Below, in pieces: positions 8,985 through 17,001 of a stretch of DNA of 64,000 nt; the stretch's first letter is position 1; every line of letters starts with the position of its first letter. Source of the stretch: Streptomyces sp. Ag109_O5-10 (GTDB lineage: Bacteria > Actinomycetota > Actinomycetes > Streptomycetales > Streptomycetaceae); assembly GCF_900105755.1 (NCBI RefSeq), contig NZ_FNTQ01000001.1, positions 992,001 to 1,056,000 on the forward strand. The letters are read 5' to 3'. The notes beneath the pieces are model-generated. The model was not told the origin of the DNA and did no database searches. It saw nothing but the letters and a program-made list of their open reading frames with translations. The translations under genes and the position numbers were made by a program.

Positions 8985-9711
8985 GCTGTGGGGCAGGGCC
9001 GAGGCCGACCGCTACGACGGCGAGGAGACCGAGATGTCCTCGGCCGCGGTGCTCGGGCCGACCGTCGACTTCCTCGCCGAACTCGCCGGGGACGGCCGGG
9101 CGCTGGAGTTCGCCGTCGGCACCGGTCGGGTCGCCGTCCCGCTGCGGGAGCGCGGGGTGCCGGTGGCGGGCATCGAGTTCTCCGAGCACATGGCGGCGGT
9201 CCTGCGGCGGAAGGCCGACGAGCAGACCCTGCCGGTCGTGATCGGGGACATGGCCACAACCACCGTGCCCGGCGAGTTCGCCCTGGTCTATCTCGTCTAC
9301 AACACGATCTCGAACCTGCTCACCCAGGACGAGCAGGTCGAGTGCTTCCGCAACGCGGCCCGGCACCTGCGGCCCGGGGGCCGGTTCGTGATCGAACTGG
9401 GGGTGCCGCCGCTGCGGCTGCTGCCGCCCGGCCAGGTCGCGGTGCCGTTCGACGTCTCAGCCGGGCACCTCGGCTTCGACACCTTCGACCTGGTCGAGCA
9501 GATCCTCGTCTCGCACCACCTCACCCGTGACGGCGAGGACGGCCGCTACCGCCGCGACGCCTCCCGGCACCGGTACGCGTGGCCCGCGGAGCTGGACCTG
9601 ATGGCCCGGATCGCGGGCCTCGCGCTGGAGCGCCGGGTGGCCGACTGGGACGGCTCGCCGTTCACCCAGGACGCCGCGAAGCACATCTCGGTGTGGCGCA
9701 AACCGGAGTGA
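8971..9711 (+). CDS. class I SAM-dependent methyltransferase
   Basis: A 246-residue Rossmann-fold methyltransferase starting at GTG 8971 inside the end of the LuxR gene. SAM motif I is LEFAVGTGRVAVPL at about residues 34-47. The acidic end of strand 2 is in VAGIEFSEHM, and HLRPGGRFVIELG is the post-motif III signature. The first residues (WGRAEADRYDG) are typical of small-molecule methyltransferases. The substrate cannot be told from sequence. The overlap with the regulator implies joint expression. The MFS gene next door is convergent and belongs to another unit. Confidence 0.87.
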   Translation: MTTSELWGRAEADRYDGEETEMSSAAVLGPTVDFLAELAGDGRALEFAVGTGRVAVPLRERGVPVAGIEFSEHMAAVLRRKADEQTLPVVIGDMATTTVPGEFALVYLVYNTISNLLTQDEQVECFRNAARHLRPGGRFVIELGVPPLRLLPPGQVAVPFDVSAGHLGFDTFDLVEQILVSHHLTRDGEDGRYRRDASRHRYAWPAELDLMARIAGLALERRVADWDGSPFTQDAAKHISVWRKPE

Positions 9712-9735
9712 CCGGCCCGGCCCCCCGCCCCGCGC

Positions 9736-10917
9736 TCAGCCGCTCACCGGTGTCCACTGGATGCGCGTACTGCACAGGGAGACCACGACGGCCGCCGCGG
9801 CGACGACTCCGAGGCCCCACACCAGGCTGCTCGAACCCGCGACGAAACCGATGAGCGGCGGCCCGGCCAGCAGGCCCGTCGTGCCCATGGCCGCGACCAG
9901 GGCCAGCGCCTGCGAACCCTGCTTGGCCGCGGCGACGTAGACGCAGGGGGTCACGGCGGCGCAGCCCAGTCCGACGCAGGCGAACCCGATGAGCGCCGCC
10001 GCCACTCCCCCGGTCAGCAGGGCGAAGGCGAGCCCGGCGGCGGCCAGGGCGCTGCCCAACAGCACGACACGGCCGTCGCCCCAGCGGCTGCGCCAGCCGT
10101 CCGCGAAGATGCGGGCCAGGACCATCATGCCGGAGAACACGGCGATGCCCATCGGCGCCAACTCGGCGGTCGCCTTGGCGACTTCTCGCAGGTAGAGGGC
10201 GGACCAGTCGTTCATGGCGCCCTCGGTCACCGTGCCGAACGCCATGGCGCAGCACATCCAGAGCGTGACCCGGGACGGCAGGCTCCATCCGGCACGGCTC
10301 CTGCGCTCCTTCTCCCCCTCCGTGTCCTTCTCCGCCGCGGGAGCCTCGTCCTGGAGCAGGCCGGGACGTGCCAGAGCCGCCAGGAGGACGAGGACCACCG
10401 CGGCCACCCCGAAGTGCGCGGCGACGGAGGAGGTGGTCGCGTTCATGCCGGAGGCGAGCAGCGCGGCGAGCAGGGAGCCCGCGCTGAACGTCGCGTGCAG
10501 CCGGGCCATGGTGTTGCGGGTGTACCGGGTCTCCAGAGCGGTTCCCTGCGCGTTCATGGCCACGTTCAGGCACCCGACGAACACGCCGTCGGCGACCATG
10601 ACCAGCAGGGCGACCGGATATTCCGGGGCGAGCGCGAGGGCCAGGAGCAGCAGGGTCAGGCAGAGGGCCGACAGCAGGGCCAGCCGTGCCGAGCCCAGCC
10701 GTTTCATGAGCGCCGGCACCAGGGGGAACGACGCGACGGCTCCGATACCGGCCGCCATCAGCAGCACCCCCACCTCGGCCGCGGTCAGCCCGAGGTCCGC
10801 CTTGATGGCGGGGATCCTGGAGGCCCAGGTGGCGTACTGGAAGCCGAGGGCGCAGAACAGCGCGGCGATCGCCACCTGGCTGCGCTGGAAGGGGTCACGG
10901 ACAGGGAACACACGCAT
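9736..10917 (-). CDS. MFS transporter, probable exporter of the adjacent cluster
   Basis: A 393-residue integral membrane protein with about 12 hydrophobic segments in two halves, separated by a charged loop (PAAEKDTEGEKERR). Early sequence ALGFQYATWASRIPAIKADLGLTAAEVG is typical of a subgroup of MFS permeases (YbjJ/fucose-permease-like). ATG at 10917 is used; its A is the last base of the GNAT stop (TGATG), a tight coupling. As the last gene of the five-gene minus-strand run it is the natural export or self-resistance function. The substrate is unknown. Confidence 0.88.
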   Translation of the reverse strand: MRVFPVRDPFQRSQVAIAALFCALGFQYATWASRIPAIKADLGLTAAEVGVLLMAAGIGAVASFPLVPALMKRLGSARLALLSALCLTLLLLALALAPEYPVALLVMVADGVFVGCLNVAMNAQGTALETRYTRNTMARLHATFSAGSLLAALLASGMNATTSSVAAHFGVAAVVLVLLAALARPGLLQDEAPAAEKDTEGEKERRSRAGWSLPSRVTLWMCCAMAFGTVTEGAMNDWSALYLREVAKATAELAPMGIAVFSGMMVLARIFADGWRSRWGDGRVVLLGSALAAAGLAFALLTGGVAAALIGFACVGLGCAAVTPCVYVAAAKQGSQALALVAAMGTTGLLAGPPLIGFVAGSSSLVWGLGVVAAAAVVVSLCSTRIQWTPVSG

Positions 10918-11486
10918 CAACTCGCTTCGTCGGCTCGGCCGTCGCCCGGGACATGGACGTCCTGGACGTGCGCGCCCGGGGCGTTCGGGCGGGACATGTA
11001 GACGGCGTTCGCGCCGTATCCGCCGGGGGCGATCCCCGGGTACGCGGTGAACCCGCGGGTCGACCAGAAGGGCTCGCTGCGGCCGACGGCGATCAGCGAG
11101 ATCCGTTCGAACCCGCGGGCACCGGCGGCCTGGGTGAGATGGGTCAGGAGACGCCGGCCCAGTCCCCTGCCGCGCTGCCGTTCCGCCACGACCATGTCGT
11201 GCAGATGCAGGTTGCGTGGCCGGGGCGGGGGGCCGGCGGCGGGCTCCTCCGCCCGTTCGAGGTCCGGGTACCGGAACACGGGATAGGGCAGTGCCAGCAC
11301 GTATCCGGCCGGCCGGGAGCCGACGTCGAGGACGAAGCAGGTCTCCGGCGAGGCGTCCGCCCTGGACCGCAGGGCGGCCTGTCCCTCGGACAGGCCGAGT
11401 TCCGCGTAGGCCCGGGCCTCCATCGCGCTGATGGCGTCCCAGTCGGCGTCGGCGACGTGGCGTATGCGTACACTGTCGCCGCTCAC
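10917..11486 (-). CDS. GNAT-family N-acetyltransferase
   Basis: A 189-residue acyl-CoA-dependent N-acetyltransferase. GTG 11486 overlaps the decarboxylase stop (GTGA-type overlap). The acetyl-CoA loop is VVAERQRGRGLGRRLLTHL, the Q/RxxGxG/A signature, at about residues 110-130, followed by ISLIAVGRSEPFWSTRGFTAYP, the usual motif B. The target is inferred to be an amine made by the neighbouring decarboxylase, which would fit N-acetylation as a tailoring or protection step. It overlaps genes on both sides, so it is an internal member of the operon. Confidence 0.88.
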   Translation of the reverse strand: MSGDSVRIRHVADADWDAISAMEARAYAELGLSEGQAALRSRADASPETCFVLDVGSRPAGYVLALPYPVFRYPDLERAEEPAAGPPPRPRNLHLHDMVVAERQRGRGLGRRLLTHLTQAAGARGFERISLIAVGRSEPFWSTRGFTAYPGIAPGGYGANAVYMSRPNAPGAHVQDVHVPGDGRADEAS

Positions 11487-12676
11487 CGGTGCCCTCCGCC
11501 GACGCAGGTGTACGGGAGCGGGGCGAAGCCGTTGAAGCCCTGGGTGGTGTAGCTGATCGCGTAGGCGCCGCTGGAGAGCACCCAGACGGGGTCGCCGGAG
11601 GCCAGGTCCCGGGGGACGCGGACGAGGGCGTGTCCCTGGGGGTAGGCGTCGTCGCTGTCGCAGGTGGGCCCCGCCAGGACGGCGGGGACGTACCCGGAGC
11701 CGGCGTCGGGATGGCTCGGGAAGACGAGCGGGTACTGGAGCGCGTCCATCTCGTAGAGACCGTTGAACTTGCCGCAGCTCAGGTAGAGCCAGTACTGCCG
11801 CTCGCCGTCCGGCCGCCGCCGCTCGGACAGGCGGGCGACGTGGGCGCGGACGGCCCCGTGGTCGGCGACGAGGTGGCGCCCCGGCTCCATGACGAACGCG
11901 AGGTGGTCGCCGTGGACCTTCCTGAGGTGCCGCATTCCCTCCCGGATGACGGCGAAGATCTTGTCCAGGGGCGGTTCCAGGGGGAGGCCGTGCCGGTCGA
12001 GGTAGCCCAGGGCCGGCAGTCCGCCGCCGAGGTTGACGTGGTCGAGGACGATCCCGCGCCGGCCCAGGACGGTCAGGACGTCCGCGAGACAGTCGACGGC
12101 GTTGTGCCAGGCGTCGGCCGTCATCTGCTGGGAGCCGACGTGCACCGACAGTCCGGAGGGTGTCAGACCCATCCCCCGGGCCGCCGTCAGGATGCGCACC
12201 GCGTCGGCGGGCGAGCAGCCGAACTTGTTGCTCAGTCCCCACAGTGCGCCGTCGCCGCTCGTCGCCAGCCGGCAGAACACACGGGCTCCCGGGGCGTGGG
12301 TCGCGATGGCGGCCAGGTCCTCGATGCTGTCGGTCGCGAAGTCCCGGACGCCGAGCCGGTGGGCTTCGGCGATGTCCCGGTCGGACTTGACGGTGTTGCC
12401 GTAGTGCGTCCGGCCGGCCGGCACACCCGCGCGCAGCGCCTGCTCCAGTTCGCGCGGGCTCGCCCCGTCGACCCCGGCGCCCTCGTCCGCGAGACAGCCG
12501 AGCACCTCGTCCACCGGGCAGGACTTCAGGGCGAACCGGACGTCGACGCCCGGCAGTTCGCGTCGCAGGGTGTGGTAGCTGCGGCGGATTCCGGCCAGGT
12601 CGAAGAAGATCCCGTCCTCGGTGGCGTCCGTCAGCGCGGCACGCAGCGGGGAGACGTGGGCCATGGCCGCCGTCAC
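11483..12676 (-). CDS. PLP-dependent ornithine/lysine-type decarboxylase (fold type III)
   Basis: About 397 residues from GTG 12676, which overlaps the preceding stop. ATG 12664 is an alternative giving four fewer residues. All class III decarboxylase marks are present: the PLP lysine in VRFALKSCP, HVGSQ, the glycine loop VNLGGGLP, EPGRHLV, GPTCDSDD and GAYA near the end. The GPTCD aspartate is the ornithine-decarboxylase form rather than the GPLCE of diaminopimelate decarboxylases, which points to a basic amino-acid substrate without a distal carboxylate. That is a prediction. The gene sits between a GT-A-like protein and a GNAT enzyme, so it probably makes an amine building block in a secondary pathway rather than serving primary polyamine synthesis. 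Confidence 0.9.
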   Translation of the reverse strand: MTAAMAHVSPLRAALTDATEDGIFFDLAGIRRSYHTLRRELPGVDVRFALKSCPVDEVLGCLADEGAGVDGASPRELEQALRAGVPAGRTHYGNTVKSDRDIAEAHRLGVRDFATDSIEDLAAIATHAPGARVFCRLATSGDGALWGLSNKFGCSPADAVRILTAARGMGLTPSGLSVHVGSQQMTADAWHNAVDCLADVLTVLGRRGIVLDHVNLGGGLPALGYLDRHGLPLEPPLDKIFAVIREGMRHLRKVHGDHLAFVMEPGRHLVADHGAVRAHVARLSERRRPDGERQYWLYLSCGKFNGLYEMDALQYPLVFPSHPDAGSGYVPAVLAGPTCDSDDAYPQGHALVRVPRDLASGDPVWVLSSGAYAISYTTQGFNGFAPLPYTCVGGGHR

Positions 12677-13992
12677 CGCTGCGGCCCGGGCGTCCGGGGT
12701 ACGGAAGTGCCGCGGGCCGCGTCGACCAGGGGCTCCCACGCCTCCGTGAGCAGGGCGAAGTCCTCGATGTCGCCGCGTGCTTCGTCCAGCAGGCGGTCGC
12801 GGCGTCCGGCCAGCAGGTCGGCGAACCGCGCGTACCGGCCCCCGAGTCTGCGGTACGCGGTGTCGAGGACGTCCAGCCGGTGCACGTTCTCGCCCCGGTC
12901 GAGGCCCGCGCTCTCCCTGGCCAGCCGGGCCACGACGGAGGCGCGCACCTGCCCCTGCCCGTCGAGCAGCGACTCGCCGGCCAGCCCCATCCGGTCGTAG
13001 ACGAAGTTGAAGTAGAGCATCGACAGCAGGAACTTGACGAAACGCAGCTGGTACGCGACGAAGCCGGAGTCGGTCCGGCGTTCGCCGGTGTAGAAGTTGA
13101 CGATGTTCCGGTTGTGCAGGACGCCGGGCAGTGCGGCGTCGTGGACCAGGTGGATCAGGAAGTAGTCGCTGCCGATCGTGTCGATGGCCGGCGGCAGCGG
13201 CACGTGTTCGTGCACGCCGTGGAAGGCGATGTTGCACATGTCCACGCGCATGGGGTCGACCACGGTCAGGATGGAGTGGTCCGCGGTGAAGGCGTCCGTG
13301 CCGGCGCCCCGGAAGGACTCCTCGGCGAGTTCCCGCTTCTGCTCGGCCGTCCAGTGCGCGGGCGCCCACAGGCCGACCATGTCGTGGTACACGTCCGGGT
13401 CGATCCGGAGTATCTCGCTTATGTCCACGGAAAGTTCGCCCACGAAGGAGCTGCCGACCATCGCCACCCGCCGGTCCATGCGGTCGGCGGCGAGTGCGGC
13501 CCCGGTGACGTGGCGGGCGGCGTCGGCCGCGCGCCTGCCGAGCGACAGCAGTTCGTGGTGGACGGGGAAGACGGGCTCGCCGTCCACGACCTGGTACCGG
13601 CTGTCGGAGTCCCTGCGGTGCACGGACTCGCAGCCGAGTGCGGCGGCGAGCAGGAAGGCGCGGTTGGTGCAGGCGCCGTAGGAGACGCCGGCGGGAAGCA
13701 TCAGGTCCAGCAGGAGGTCGGGCTTCGTGGCCGCGGACCGGTCGATCGCGCGCCGCAGGAAGTCCCGCTGCCGTGCCTCGTCGAGATGGTGGACGACGAT
13801 CCGCGGGTGGTCGGGGGTCCGGCGCACGGCCTCGGCGTGTTCGGCGAAGGCCGGTGCCGCGCAGGAGTCCAGGATCAGGAGGTGCACCTCGGCGTCGAAG
13901 TGCCGGACGGCGTAGGCCGCTTCCTCGGCCAGGGCCGTGATGGTCGCCGCGCAGGGCCTGTTGGTCGGCAGGGTCAGGCAGATTCGGCGCAT
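12673..13992 (-). CDS. GT-A-like protein of unknown function (possibly DUF6271)
   Basis: A 439-residue protein from ATG 13992, overlapping the dioxygenase gene by 19 bases. The start RRICLTLPTNRPC is a beta-strand/loop typical of nucleotide-sugar enzymes. Around residues 105-131, GACTNRAFLLAAALGC is followed by VHRRDSDSRYQ. An acidic DSD after a strand is how GT-A glycosyltransferases place their metal-binding DxD. Later IGSDYFLIHLVHDAALPG could hold the acceptor base. I do not recognise a characterised homologue. The DUF6271 label is a recollection, not a match. Inference: it transfers a sugar or nucleotidyl group to the cluster product. It might instead be a non-catalytic GT-A relative. Confidence 0.8.
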   Translation of the reverse strand: MRRICLTLPTNRPCAATITALAEEAAYAVRHFDAEVHLLILDSCAAPAFAEHAEAVRRTPDHPRIVVHHLDEARQRDFLRRAIDRSAATKPDLLLDLMLPAGVSYGACTNRAFLLAAALGCESVHRRDSDSRYQVVDGEPVFPVHHELLSLGRRAADAARHVTGAALAADRMDRRVAMVGSSFVGELSVDISEILRIDPDVYHDMVGLWAPAHWTAEQKRELAEESFRGAGTDAFTADHSILTVVDPMRVDMCNIAFHGVHEHVPLPPAIDTIGSDYFLIHLVHDAALPGVLHNRNIVNFYTGERRTDSGFVAYQLRFVKFLLSMLYFNFVYDRMGLAGESLLDGQGQVRASVVARLARESAGLDRGENVHRLDVLDTAYRRLGGRYARFADLLAGRRDRLLDEARGDIEDFALLTEAWEPLVDAARGTSVPRTPGPQR

Positions 13993-15077
13993 GTCTCATC
14001 TCCGGCCGGCCGCTCCGTACCGTCGAGGTCCGTGCCGTCGAGGTCCGTACCGTCGAGGTCCGCACCGGTCCAGGACCTGAGGCCCAGCAGCTTGGCGCCG
14101 AGGTCGTCGAGCGTGGCCCTGCCGTACCGCAGGGACTCGTGGCGCCTGGCGTCGCCCAGCAGGGTCGGGTTCCAGTCGGGCGTGGCGAGGGTGCGCCAGG
14201 ACTCGACCCGGGAGCGCCTGAGCGTGTCGTGGGACTCCAGCGCCGGCATCATCGACAGGTACTGGACCGCGCGCACCGTCCGTTCGGAGGTGTTCGGCGC
14301 GACACCGTGGGCCAGCAGGCCGTTGAAGATCAACAGGTCGCCGGCTTCGAGCTGCGGGCGCACCACGGGGAACTCGGCGCGGTCGATCCTGGGCCGGATC
14401 GGGTCGCGGTCCGCCGGCTGGAACGCCTTCCACTGGTCGAAGCGTTTGAACAGCTCGGGGCAGCACTGGAAGCCGCCCACTTCGGGCCTGGTGTCGGTGA
14501 GGGCGATGATCCCCTGGACCCGCTGCGGCAGCACGCCGAGCGTGGTGTCGACATCCCAGTGCAGTTCGATGTCGAAGCCCTCGGCGGTGCCCGGGATCAG
14601 GGCCCGGTCGCGGTTCCTGATGTTGGGCGGGTTCAGGTTGAGCCGGTCGAGGGTCACCCAGAGCTCTTCGCAGTCCCAGACGTCGACGAAGGCGTCGTAG
14701 ACGCGGCGGTTCTGCCGGCTCTCCCAGATGAGCTGGTGGTGGTAGGCCTCGACGAAGCCGTAGACGTGCAGGTCCCGGTCGAGGTCGGAGCGGTACTCGC
14801 GCTCCTCGTACCAGGTCTCCGGGCGCTCGGGGTCCAGCCCCTCGAACTCCCAGGCGAAGTCGAGCAGTTCGCGGGCCGCGGCGGTGGGAATGGCCTGCTT
14901 CACCACTACGTAGCCGTACGTCTGCCAGTGGGCGAGGTCCTCCTCGGAGAGGACTCGCAGCGGGCGGGTCTTGGTCAGGTCCCGCAGGGGTGTCTGGGCG
15001 AGGTAGGTCTCGCCGTCCGAGCTGAAGTAGGGGATGTCCGAGGGGGCTCGATGGAGATAACGGTCAGTCGTGGGCAT
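13974..15077 (-). CDS. phytanoyl-CoA dioxygenase (PhyH)-type Fe(II)/2-oxoglutarate oxygenase
   Basis: A 367-residue protein. ATG 15077 was taken because a GGAG lies 6 bases upstream; an in-frame GTG at 15089 is less likely. The double-stranded beta-helix iron site is visible: H173 and D175 in ELHWDVD, H257 in LLAHGVAPN and R266 for 2-oxoglutarate. RVQGIIALTDT and EAGDLLIFNGLLAH are typical PhyH segments. It should hydroxylate or desaturate a small molecule. It is the first gene of the minus-strand cluster. The C-terminus ends in an odd acidic DLDGT repeat encoded by 15-bp tandem DNA repeats, absent from the fold core. Confidence 0.9.
   Translation of the reverse strand: MPTTDRYLHRAPSDIPYFSSDGETYLAQTPLRDLTKTRPLRVLSEEDLAHWQTYGYVVVKQAIPTAAARELLDFAWEFEGLDPERPETWYEEREYRSDLDRDLHVYGFVEAYHHQLIWESRQNRRVYDAFVDVWDCEELWVTLDRLNLNPPNIRNRDRALIPGTAEGFDIELHWDVDTTLGVLPQRVQGIIALTDTRPEVGGFQCCPELFKRFDQWKAFQPADRDPIRPRIDRAEFPVVRPQLEAGDLLIFNGLLAHGVAPNTSERTVRAVQYLSMMPALESHDTLRRSRVESWRTLATPDWNPTLLGDARRHESLRYGRATLDDLGAKLLGLRSWTGADLDGTDLDGTDLDGTERPAGDETCAESA
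14016..14060. repeat. three 15-bp tandem repeats inside the dioxygenase gene
   Basis: Units at 14016-14030, 14031-14045 and 14046-14060 differ by one base (cgtaccgtcgaggtc / cgtgccgtcgaggtc). In the reading frame each adds five residues, giving DLDGT three times near the dioxygenase C-terminus. The length is a multiple of three, so copy-number change keeps the frame. Confidence 0.9.
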
Positions 15078-15219
15078 GCGGTGCTCCACACCTCGATATC
15101 AGGTACCGGCGGCCCGTCCGGGTCGCCAACTGCGCGGCGGGAGGGGCGGGGACCGTGCCTGCAGGGTCACTGCACCACGGGCCACACCAGCCCCTCTTCG
15201 AACTCGCGTGCCTCCAACT

Positions 15220-15231
15220 TGGACTAGACCA
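15220..15231. promoter_or_regulatory. DasR-like operator (dre), site 1
   Basis: TGGACTAGACCA matches the DasR core TGGTCTAGACCA at 11 of 12 positions and is flanked by near-symmetric ACT/ACT. DasR is the GntR-family GlcNAc-responsive repressor of Streptomyces. The site lies about 140 bases from both divergent starts, so it could act on the dioxygenase operon, the GH3 gene or both. Confidence 0.65.
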
Positions 15232-15328
15232 ACTCATCCTGTCAAACACCCCAGTTGAGGGCGGGTTGCACCAACAGGGCGCCCCCCGGGCCCTCTTGAC
15301 ACGTGCCGTTAGCCTGACGGAGACGCAT

Positions 15329-15340
15329 TGGTCTGTACCA
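15329..15340. promoter_or_regulatory. DasR-like operator (dre), site 2
   Basis: TGGTCTGTACCA, extended to TTGGTCTGTACCAA, has both outer half-sites of the dre consensus with a changed centre (10 of 12). It lies just before the AGGAGG of the GH3 gene and would block early transcription if bound. A NagZ-like GlcNAc-releasing enzyme is a sensible DasR target, which raises confidence. Confidence 0.6.
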
Positions 15341-15357
15341 ACAGGAGGGCGCACGCT

Positions 15358-16869
15358 ATGGTCTCCAGCAAGCACAGCCAGGAGTTGCGACGACTGGCGC
15401 GCTCCGTCCTGCAGCCGGGGTTCGTGGGCACCGAGGCCCCCGACTGGGTGCTGCGCGAGATCGGGGACGGGCTGGCATCGGTCGTGCTCTTCTCCCGCAA
15501 CATCGTCACGCCCGAGCAGGTCGCCCGGCTGACCGGGCAACTACGCGCGGAAAACCCTGAGTTGATCATCGCGATCGACGAGGAGGCCGGTGACGTCACC
15601 CGGATCGAGTCGGCGACCGGCTCCACCCGGCCGGGCAACTTCGCGCTCGGAACCGTCGACGACACCGAACTCACCGAGGCCGTCGCCGCCGACCTGGGCC
15701 GTCAGCTGCGCACGGCCGGGGTGAGCCTCGACTACGCGCCGAGCGCGGACGTGAACTCCAACCCCGACAACCCGATCATCGGGGTCAGATCCTTCGGCGT
15801 CGACGCCAAGGTGGTCGCGCGGCACACCGGCGCCTGGATCCGCGGACTCCAGTCGGCCGGTGTCGCCGCCTGCGCCAAGCACTTCCCCGGCCACGGCGAC
15901 GTGGCGGTCGACTCCCACCACGGCCTGCCCGTCTACGAGGCCGACCGGGAACGGATCGCCGAGCAGGCCCTGCCGCCGTTCCGGGCCGCCCTCGACGCCG
16001 GCGTCCGCGCGGTGATGAGCGGCCATCTGCTGGTCCCCGCCTACGACCCCGACCTGCCCGCCACGCTGAGCCGCCGCATCCTGGAGGAACTGCTGCGCCA
16101 GGAACTCGGGTTCGACGGCATCATCGTCACCGACGCCATCGAGATGGGCGCCGTGACCGGCCGGTACGGGATCGGCGGAGCCACGGTCCGGGCCGTCGCC
16201 GCCGGTGCCGACGCCGTCTGTGTCGGCGGCGAGAACGCCGACGAGGGCACCGCCCTCCAGCTCGTCAACGCGCTCGTGGAAGCCGTCCTCGCGGGCGGCC
16301 TGCCGGAGGAGCGGCTCGCCGAGGCGAGTCTTCGCGTCCGCGAGTTCGCGGCCTGGGCGGCGGGGCTGAACCCGGCCGGCGCCGCCCTCTGGGACGCCGA
16401 GGGCATCGGCTTCACGGCGGCCCGCCGTGCCATCCGGCTGACCGGAGCCGTCCGGCATGCCCTGCCCCTGGTCAACGCGCCGCACGTGGTGGAACTGGCG
16501 CCCACCACCAACCTGGCCATCGGCAAGGAGACCCCGTGGGGAGTGGCCGCGCCGCTGGGCGAGCGGCTGCCGGGGACGACCTCCGTCCGGGTGGGCCGCG
16601 AGGAGCTGCTGTCCCGCACCGGCACGCTGGAGACGCGGGCGCTCGCCCCCGCCGCGGGACGGCCCCTGGTCGTGGTGGTGCGCGACGCCGCCCGGCACAC
16701 GTGGATGGCACAGGCCCTCACGGAGCTGGTCGCCGCCCGGCCCGACGCGATCGTCGTGGAGATGGGCCTGCCGGGCACCGTCGCCCCCTCGGCCGCCCAG
16801 ATCTTCACGCACGGCGCCACGGCCGCCTCCGGGGTGGCCGCCGCCGAGGTGCTGGCGGGTGCCCTTTAG
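15358..16869 (+). CDS. GH3 beta-N-acetylglucosaminidase (NagZ-like)
   Basis: A 503-residue glycoside hydrolase family 3 enzyme. ATG 15358 has a strong AGGAGG at 15343-15348. The N-terminal barrel contains AIDEEAGDVTR, the NagZ hallmark KHFPGHGDVAVDSHHGLP with the catalytic His/Asp loop, and IIVTDAIEMGAV with the nucleophile Asp. NagZ-type enzymes cleave terminal beta-GlcNAc from muropeptides or chito-oligosaccharides. A C-terminal domain of about 170 residues resembles the second GH3 domain. No signal peptide is evident, so it probably acts on imported disaccharides. Two DasR-like sites upstream fit control by GlcNAc supply. Confidence 0.92.
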   Translation: MVSSKHSQELRRLARSVLQPGFVGTEAPDWVLREIGDGLASVVLFSRNIVTPEQVARLTGQLRAENPELIIAIDEEAGDVTRIESATGSTRPGNFALGTVDDTELTEAVAADLGRQLRTAGVSLDYAPSADVNSNPDNPIIGVRSFGVDAKVVARHTGAWIRGLQSAGVAACAKHFPGHGDVAVDSHHGLPVYEADRERIAEQALPPFRAALDAGVRAVMSGHLLVPAYDPDLPATLSRRILEELLRQELGFDGIIVTDAIEMGAVTGRYGIGGATVRAVAAGADAVCVGGENADEGTALQLVNALVEAVLAGGLPEERLAEASLRVREFAAWAAGLNPAGAALWDAEGIGFTAARRAIRLTGAVRHALPLVNAPHVVELAPTTNLAIGKETPWGVAAPLGERLPGTTSVRVGREELLSRTGTLETRALAPAAGRPLVVVVRDAARHTWMAQALTELVAARPDAIVVEMGLPGTVAPSAAQIFTHGATAASGVAAAEVLAGAL

Positions 16870-16929
16870 TGCAGACCTGAGTGCAGGTTGGTACGGACTC
16901 GAACGCAACATCCGTACCCGCGCGCGACG

Positions 16930-16972
16930 TTGACGCCTTCCCTTCTCTTTTCTACGTTCCGAGAGCGCTCTC
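16930..16972 (+). promoter_or_regulatory. promoter and palindromic operator of the GH76 gene
   Basis: TTGACG (16930-16935) and TACGTT (16953-16958) are spaced 17 bases, a plausible vegetative promoter. The perfect palindrome GAGAGCGCTCTC at 16961-16972 falls on the expected transcription start. Its GAGCGCTC core is shared with operators of LacI-family sugar repressors such as CebR, so substrate-induced derepression is likely. Confidence 0.65.
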
Positions 16973-17001
16973 ACATCCGTCCCCGAAGCAGGGAGGTCCC
17001 C

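Noticed and set aside
15296..15342. TTGACA at 15296-15301 as -35 of the GH3 promoter
   Set aside because: No acceptable -10 lies 16-18 bases downstream, so I did not call a promoter although the hexamer is perfect.
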